The notes under the pieces were generated by a model. It was not told the origin of the DNA, ran no database searches, and saw only the letters and a program-made list of their open reading frames with translations. From Beverwykella pulmonaria (taxonomy: Eukaryota > Ascomycota > Dothideomycetes > Pleosporales > Melanommataceae): 64,000 bases of DNA. Below are positions 57,884 to 64,000 of the stretch, piece after piece. The DNA is taken from contig BCHH01000002.1 of NCBI GenBank assembly GCA_001599595.1, forward strand, positions 2,136,053-2,200,052. Direction: 5' to 3'. Position 1 is the first letter of the stretch. Each line of letters starts with the position of its first letter. The translations under genes were made by a program, and so were the position numbers.

Positions 57884-58501
57884 TCAACCCCGGCCCTGCG
57901 ATTTCTGCCTTAGCATCCCATATTGTAAAGCATCGTCCTTTCCAAGAACTGCGTCGTAGGGCGGGTTGTACGTTGAGGAGACTAGAAATCGAGTTCTATG
58001 TATGCTCTTGCTATTATTCTCTAGACACCAATCCAAATCAACATATCCTTCCCCTTGTTGTTCGTATCTTCCATCGGTTGGTGTCGTCGCTTCTTTGTCA
58101 ATTTGGTGGATCGGTTCGCCCAGGACCTTCGTGACAAGTCTCTGTGAGATGATATTGTAGTCGGATTCTGGGTCGGCTGAGAGGATTGCTGCTCTCCATA
58201 CTTGGGTGGCCGAAGATCGTATCTCGATGGTGACCTTTTGTCGTGCGTTTGAGCGCTGCAGGAGATCAGTTACTAGCAGGCAATTCGGGACGTTGTTCGA
58301 ACCTTTCTTCTTGGTCTACAATAACATAAGAGGAGGCATGACATTGTGCGTGGGCTTTAGGGAAGCTAGTTGTGCATTCTTATGTGGCAATATGTGCTGC
58401 TCTTGGTGGATTGTGGTTTCTGGGTTCACAACGCAAGCGGGGGAATTGGAAGGACCTTTGCCGAGAACCCATTCGACGGTTGAATGGTCACCTCTGAAGG
58501 A
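57884..58501 (-). pseudogene. ATG-less coding-like frame with retropepsin-like motif (broken or multi-exon gene)
   Basis: One minus-strand frame stays open for 618 nt (58501 to the TGA at 57884) apart from a single TAG at 58316-58318. The TAG sits in TTATTGTAG and could be a splice acceptor. The frame is bounded upstream by TTTGCTAG, another acceptor-like string. It reads as protein: KVTIEIRSSATQVWRAAIL, GEGYVDLDWCLE, then STYNPPYDAVLGKDDALQYG. The PPYDAVLGKDDA segment resembles the flap/active-site region of aspartic-protease-like domains in fungal hypothetical and retroelement-derived proteins. No start codon was placed with confidence; MAKRASVLRLRFTGG at 58715 is a possible first exon but the phase does not match. 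Could be a real spliced gene. Confidence 0.42.
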
Positions 58502-59428
58502 CTAGCAAAATAAAAAAAGAATACCTGAGTAAAATACAAAGTAGCAAAAACGCTTGTGGATAGCGATCTCGATGATAGGTCAGATAGGGTTTATGGAACG
58601 GAATGTAATTAAGTAATGGGTTATGTAGTTCACCTGAAACCAATGAGCGACCCCCCCTTTTGGGGCTGAGTCCTCCTGTAAAGCGAAGGCGAAGCACGGA
58701 TGCTCTTTTGGCCATTGGTTAGCGCTGACACACGGGTGTGGCTATCCCACCTCCAGCAGCCAATCACATCAGCCGTTTAGGCTCACTTTGCATATGCTCC
58801 TCCACACAGTGGTATTTTCCACCCACTCTGGTCAATCGGCGATCCGAGCACCATCAATGATAAGGTGACGTGTCTCAGTTGCCTCTTTTACTGTAACACA
58901 GGTTTACCCTGACGCACGCCAATACAAGTTGCCCTATTCTTTTTGTCTCGTATTGCCTCTTGTTACCATGAACGCTACACCTTTTTGCTTTTCTGAACCA
59001 TTGCTCAAAACCATTCGCCGCCTCACTAGCTATCGCAGTCTCTGACCCTGCCCTGTTCCGCACCATACGTGAGGCATCTCAGTAGTTGGACACAAATCTC
59101 TGAACTGAAACTGATCAGGGCACTGCATGCTGCGGGTGCCAAGACCCTGTAAGATAGAGAATGATTTACGTATATTGCAATGGAGGCCTGCTTGGAAACC
59201 TCATTGCGTGAGCACTGTTCATATATCTCGCTCAGCCTGGCAGGACGGAAGCCAGCACTTCCAATGACGTGTTGATTCCTGAGCCTCGCATATGTAGGCG
59301 CGTGTATGAGGGTTTTCCGGTGAATTCGTCCTTCTTATCTTCGAAGTCAAAGGGATGGCCTTTCCCAGCCCGCTCAGCCTGAGTCTCTATGTGGGACTGC
59401 TTGCGACTTAGATTCCAACCAAAAACTT
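58502..59428. promoter_or_regulatory. Intergenic, upstream of DUF6594 gene
   Basis: 927 bases. Contains CCAAT-type boxes (ACCAATGAG near 58639, GCCAATCAC near 58760) and a GTGACGTG string near 58866. No gene. Confidence 0.4.
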
Positions 59429-60467
59429 TTGAGTACCATTCCATCTTCCGTTTATGTAGAATCAAGGATGGCATCAAAGGATCCTCTTAGCGGATTTGTG
59501 CTTGGATATCCCAAGTTGGCAGCGCAAATGGAACTTCAGCCTGAAACTTCAATATTCCGCCGATTCGGGTTTCTTAATGCTCAAAATCTACTCTACCTTC
59601 AGGCCGAGCTTACTACGCTGGAAAAACACCTGCGAGATCGCCAGAAAGCTGATAGTGTAGACACCATGGGGAACAAGTGTCAATATGGGGTAAACTGGTA
59701 CTGGCTTGACCAGTCGGAGGAAGATGGGGACACCCATCAGTTGGATTTGGTTTTGAGAATCAGGGAGACGGTCAAGGAATACAGTGAGTTTGACGGTGAT
59801 GGACTTTGCCTCCAGCTCATCAACCTGATAGACCATGCCCTTATACAGCAATCAATGATTTTGAAGTTCCCAGAACCGGAACGATGGGACCTTGAACACA
59901 TTCAGAATTTCCTCGAGCCAGAGACGAAGGACATGGGGCCACTGATCCTCCCTGGACCAGATGGGGCCACATGGGGATCTGTGGCTGCTCGGAAATCCTA
60001 TAGCCCAGATCTTGTTACGCTCTGTCCACGGCAGAAAGAAGACCCCTTTTCTACTTGGGTGTCCAAGGCCGCCCTACTGAACATGTTTCGATGCGGATGT
60101 GACCGATTTAAGAAAAGATCCCGTAAGCACGGAGTAGTTGGATACATGGACACCTCGATCTTGAAGATTACTCAGTGGCTTACCAGCATTCTGGCTTCCT
60201 TGTTTCCGATAGCGTCAATTATTGTGTTGTATTGTGTTCATTCAATGCCGGCCCGACTTGGAATTATAGCAGGATTCAATATTTTGCTTTCAGCCTCCTT
60301 GATTGGCTTTGCTGGCGCGAATCGATCAGAAGTGTTTGCAGTCACAGCAGCGTAAGTGGCGAGGTCCGCACTTCAAAGCCTTCACTAGGATCTAATATCA
60401 CGTCAGATTCGCCGCCGTGCAAGTTGTCTTCGTTGGAACCGATAAGAATTCTTCAGTTCCTGGGTGA
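59429..60467 (+). CDS. DUF6594 family membrane protein
   Basis: Exons 59429-60351 and 60407-60467 give 327 residues. The N-terminal soluble part has the family's YPKLAAQM and FRRFGFLNAQNLLYLQAELT segments (residues ~30-65). The C-terminus has about three membrane helices (LASLFPIASIIVLYCVHSMP, LGIIAGFNILLSASLIGFAG) and, after the GC+A splice join, AAFAAVQVVFVGTDKN. DUF6594 proteins are abundant in filamentous fungi and have no assigned function. The family is named from motif memory. Either ATG 59429 or the in-frame ATG at 59468 could be used. It borders a gene-poor, repeat-bearing stretch, as members of this expanded family often do. Confidence 0.82.
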
Positions 60468-61795
60468 CTATTATCAACGGCAACGTTGCCGTTGCAACAA
60501 ACGATGACTCGGGATGGTGTTCACTCACCACTTGTAGCAAGCAGCTTCAAATCTAGGTGTATACCGGTGCATAGTTGTTTGGAAGGAGAGAAGAATGGAG
60601 TATACAGCGGCATTACATGTCCTTCGCCTTGGAAAGAAATATTTCACTTGCGCCGATTATCGGAAGGTGTACTTCTCTTGAATATTGTGAGGCTAACAGT
60701 GGCAGGGAACAGAACGAACAGATGGATCAGAAATAAACAGGCTTGATTCATCAGAGTCGAGACAAATCCTTGAGGATACTCAGAGGATTCGGAGAAACTA
60801 TATATATGTGGTGTGTCACGTGACCCGCAGGCGCACGGCCCGATAAGCCTCCGAAGGGCCTCCTCAGGAGGCCCGCCGGGAAACAGAAGTATCCCTCACA
60901 AATTTCTACTCCGTGGGTACTATTGCATGACAAAAAAACTCATATGCGGTATCGAATATGCTGTATCGAAAATGCGGATGACGTGCTTAGTAGAGCCTTA
61001 AGTAGAAGGCCAGTGCCAACCCTTGTAGAGTACCCCCGGTACTTCCTAGTCTTATCAGACCAGGCATCTAGATCAATAAGATGGGCTTCGTCGCACCTCA
61101 ATTCATGAGCCATTCCCTCCCGTCTCCTCTTCACTTGAACGAAACCCCAACAATACACAACACCTAAGGAAATGCCATGGTGACTTGTTAAATTTGTGGT
61201 GATGCCACTCATGACTCATAAAAGGTACGCACAATATTATATGTTGAGACAAAAAGCCCCGTGCGTCAACTGCGTGAGCACCCTGTTCTTTCCCGTTCCT
61301 CATTATTCATATCTATTAACCCAAAATACAAGGAAGAAAAAGCAACCTCGTCGCCTCTAGTATAGCAGGAAATTAGAGTGACGAGATGAAAGGGATGGGA
61401 ATAAGAGAGCACAGCTGAAGATAGTCCTAAGATCTTTTCCCAATACTGTTCATGCTGAAGAGAACGCCGAATGTGGTAAGGTGTTGAAGGCAAAGGAGAT
61501 GATGATAACAAGGAAAAGAGTTAAGAAAAGTGATGCGCGCTCCAGGAATGAGAATCTATGACTGGTGATGGTATATCGCTGAACTCGTGTAGATGGTACC
61601 CACAAGGAATGAAATGTAACAGCCCTAGCTACTGGGCGGCGAGGTTAAGGTGGTATGCTAAGGTGGCAGTGAACACGTCTCATAACAGCCGAGGCCTATA
61701 TGGATCGCCAGGAGTCGAGTGGATGTGATCTTAGGGTGGGTCGTGGAGCCGACGGCATTGTGTCCCAGGGTCAATTCCACTTGGAACGAAGACCG
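60468..61795. other. Intergenic, convergent
   Basis: 1.3 kb between two stop codons, no gene. It holds a 10-bp palindrome GTCACGTGAC at 60815-60824 and a perfect hairpin at 60856-60874. Confidence 0.5.
60856..60874. repeat. Perfect inverted repeat, 9-bp arms, 1-nt centre
   Basis: GGGCCTCCT, C, AGGAGGCCC. The GC-rich arms stand out in AT-rich surroundings. No second copy was noticed in the window. Confidence 0.8.
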
Positions 61796-62798
61796 TTACG
61801 TCCGTCTCGCGGCGGCGGCGGCGGCGGCAGCAGCAGCAGCAGCAGCTTCCCTCTGGTATTTGTATCAGCTTGATCCATGAAAGAAGACCTAGTAGTCTTA
61901 CCTTCCTCTCCGCGTGCTGCCTCATTCTCTCCCATTCTTGATCTCGAACCTGGGTCACTGCTTGTTGGTTGCGCCTGGCGGCATTCACTGCGGTGGATGG
62001 TGAGTCACACAAATATAGCATCGGCTAGCATCCAACGTACCATCAACTGGAGGGGGACGCTGACGGAAGCCCTCGCCAGCAGCAGCGATATCGTCCTTTG
62101 GCTCCAACAGCTTCAGCGCTTGGATGGTGTTCCAGCCAATGACAAGATGAAATTCGCCCAAGCTCTCTGCATAAAGGAAATCTCCTTCCTCGTACTTGAG
62201 GTCATTAAAATGTAGTCGTGGTTCTTTTGGTTTCCCATCTTCTTCAACATGCCAACGGACGTCTTTGATAAGATGCATTGTGTCAGACTTGGACATAATA
62301 CCAAACCGAGTAGCGCAATTTCCTCCAATGTAGTCGTTAGGGGAGTATATATCAAAGAAAAGATTCAAATAATCGGTGATGGGGCCCACGCCAGGCACAT
62401 CGATCTCAACATGGGCTTTTCTCTGAAAATTTTCGGAATATGGTGTGCCCCGAGCCCGTTGGAAGATAGATGGGATTACGTGGTCGATGGATCGCTTGAA
62501 CACGGTCTTCAAGGGGGACTTTGCTTTGGAGGCTGGTATAGAGGGAGAGATGGCGTTGAAGATGGCATCGTGCTCTCTCTTGAGGAGCTCGCGTAGGTCG
62601 TGAGGAAGAATGCGATCAGCACCCTGTGGGTGGAACGGCATTGGGGGTGGAACTAGATTGTATTAGCTGAGACTCATGCCGAGTACTGTGGGTGAGTGGC
62701 AGCCAGTCATAAATCCACTTACCATCCCGCTTAGGAGTGCTACCATTAACGCCAATTTTGCCTTCCTTCTGTATGGCGAGACTGGTGCTACGCGGCAT
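61796..62798 (-). CDS. Conserved-looking protein of unknown function with C-terminal polyalanine
   Basis: Exons 62798-62723, 62652-62041, 61987-61902 and 61852-61796 give 276 residues. I do not recognise the family. The body is a well-formed soluble domain: PFHPQGADRILPHDLRELLK, VEIDVPGVGPITDYLNLFF, RLHFNDLKYEEGDFLYAE, then LVIGWNTIQALKLL. A helical charged stretch (QVRDQEWERMRQHAERK) leads into RE, thirteen alanines and RRT-stop. All the alanines come from one last exon of 57 nt made of GCT and GCC triplets. All three introns (53-70 nt) are GT-AG and every join preserves frame, so the model is strong even though the function is not known. Confidence 0.75.
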
Positions 62799-64000
62799 AT
62801 TAGGTGCTCTTTGCTTCCACGCGGAAGCTGGGCTGTTCAGAAATTGTTACTTCAACTAGAAAGCTCGTCCAGGTCCGAAAAACAAACTGTTCGTGAATGC
62901 TATTATTCATTTCACTCAACGGAGAAGCGAGTAGAGAGGCAGAGTCTGGAGAGCCGCGGTTTGTAACGCGGCAGTGGATTTGAGGTTGGGTTGAACTGTT
63001 GTTCTCCAGTCAGATTCTAGTGGGAGAAGAGGCGAACTGAAATTGGTGGTGGTAGTTACAATCAAGGTGGGGTCAAAATGTGTTCCAAAAGGTGGGAACT
63101 TCTGGTAGTCCGCAGGTGGCGCCTGCGTTTGAGGTCGAAATCGAAGTTGGCGTCAGGTGGTGTTCGTTGGTGTGTCCAAGCTGTAGATCGCTTGTCAAGT
63201 ATGGAGATGCGGGGCGTGTCTTGAAGCCCCTAGTTATGCGGCGTCAATCAGGAGAGCGCGATTCCTGTTGAGTCTGGTGGCCCTGGTGGATTCTGGGGTC
63301 GTGCTGTGGTCGTGTTGAAGAACGTGTTGAAGAAGGGGATTGTATTGTGGGTGTCCTACGGTGGGAAGCTTTCGGGGTCGACTGAATCACGACGCGGGGC
63401 GGAGACTTCAAGGAGCTGCACTCCCGAGGACGGCAAAGAGTGGTAGTGACTCCAGAAAGAACTCTGCTAAACCGTTGTGCAAGATAGCACGAGGCGGCCA
63501 GCGATAATCGAGGCGTTCAAGCTTGCGGAAAATACAGACAAAGTTCGCAGTGGAGATCGGAGCAGAAACAATGAATAAACGAACAATGGCGCGGCGGGGA
63601 ATCCGCTGGCGCTAGCTCAGGTGCGACCCAGGGATTTTGTGCAGCACTGACAAGTTTACAAGCTGGCGGTTCAATGTTTCTGACAATACTCGAAACATTG
63701 ATACAGTCCCAATTCCACCAATGGTCTCCTCACTATTTTGTTTTCATATGTATGTACCTAACGTATTATTTGCTCCAAGAGCAGGCTTGTCATTCCGCCT
63801 GTATTAGTGTGTTTCACCTTGCCAGGTTGTCTTTCCCTTACATGGCCGTGCGTTGGCCTCCCCAAGATTCGTGACCACCCTGTTCGTCCACTCCTGCGCC
63901 TGGCCGTTTTCGTGGGCACCTTGCACTGGGTCGTTCGTTATTTTTTCTAAATATCCTTTTCTTTCTAAATTTAACGCCACCGAATGGCGCGAGGCAGGGT
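62799..64000. other. Upstream region to window end
   Basis: 1.2 kb with no supportable gene. Several ORFs of about 60-95 codons without motif. Presumably promoter of the preceding minus-strand gene and part of the next intergenic region. Confidence 0.5.

Noticed and set aside
63674..63874. 66-codon hydrophobic ORF near the right edge
   Set aside because: Short, with no conserved pattern or neighbouring exon; probably chance in AT-rich DNA.

Overview
The window is nuclear DNA of a filamentous ascomycete (Pezizomycotina; the proteins look most like Eurotiomycetes, but that placement is inference). The evidence is many short introns of about 47-90 nt, with GT-AG borders and CTAAC-like branch sites, in most genes; single-copy eukaryotic core genes on both strands with no operon-like packing; and fungal gene families such as SFH5, AIM21, COX16, TVP18, ATR/UvsB and Sch9. 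Exon joins were made by hand. Every complete multi-exon model below gives a length divisible by three and restores recognisable protein motifs across the joins.

Left end (1-7.8 kb): three genes that together look like N-acetylglucosamine (GlcNAc) utilisation. They are a divergent hexokinase-family sugar kinase (cut by the left edge), an UNC93-like 12-TM transporter and glucosamine-6-phosphate deaminase. The deacetylase step is not in the window and could lie to the left. The deaminase start codon appears to be split by an intron.

Middle (8.4-53.3 kb): dense housekeeping genes. In order: a TMEM135-like membrane protein, SFH5, an SDR oxidoreductase, NIC96, a small orphan ORF, MED27, DID2/CHMP1, NCB2/Dr1, the Sch9-type kinase, a peroxisomal hotdog hydratase ending in SKL, a glutaminyl cyclase-like enzyme, TAD2, TVP18, AIM21, the 2,514-residue ATR/UvsB kinase (12 exons), COX16, HMG-CoA synthase (with a GC-AG intron) and a DUF7820-like single-pass membrane protein.

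Right end (53.3-64 kb): about 6 kb without an intact gene. It holds a tetranucleotide tandem array, a short repeat pair differing mainly by transitions, a relic of a DAHP synthase C-terminus, an ATG-less open frame with a retropepsin-like motif, and another decayed coding fragment. It is followed by a DUF6594 membrane protein gene and an unrecognised gene with a C-terminal polyalanine tract. No rRNA, tRNA, CRISPR array or intact transposon was found.
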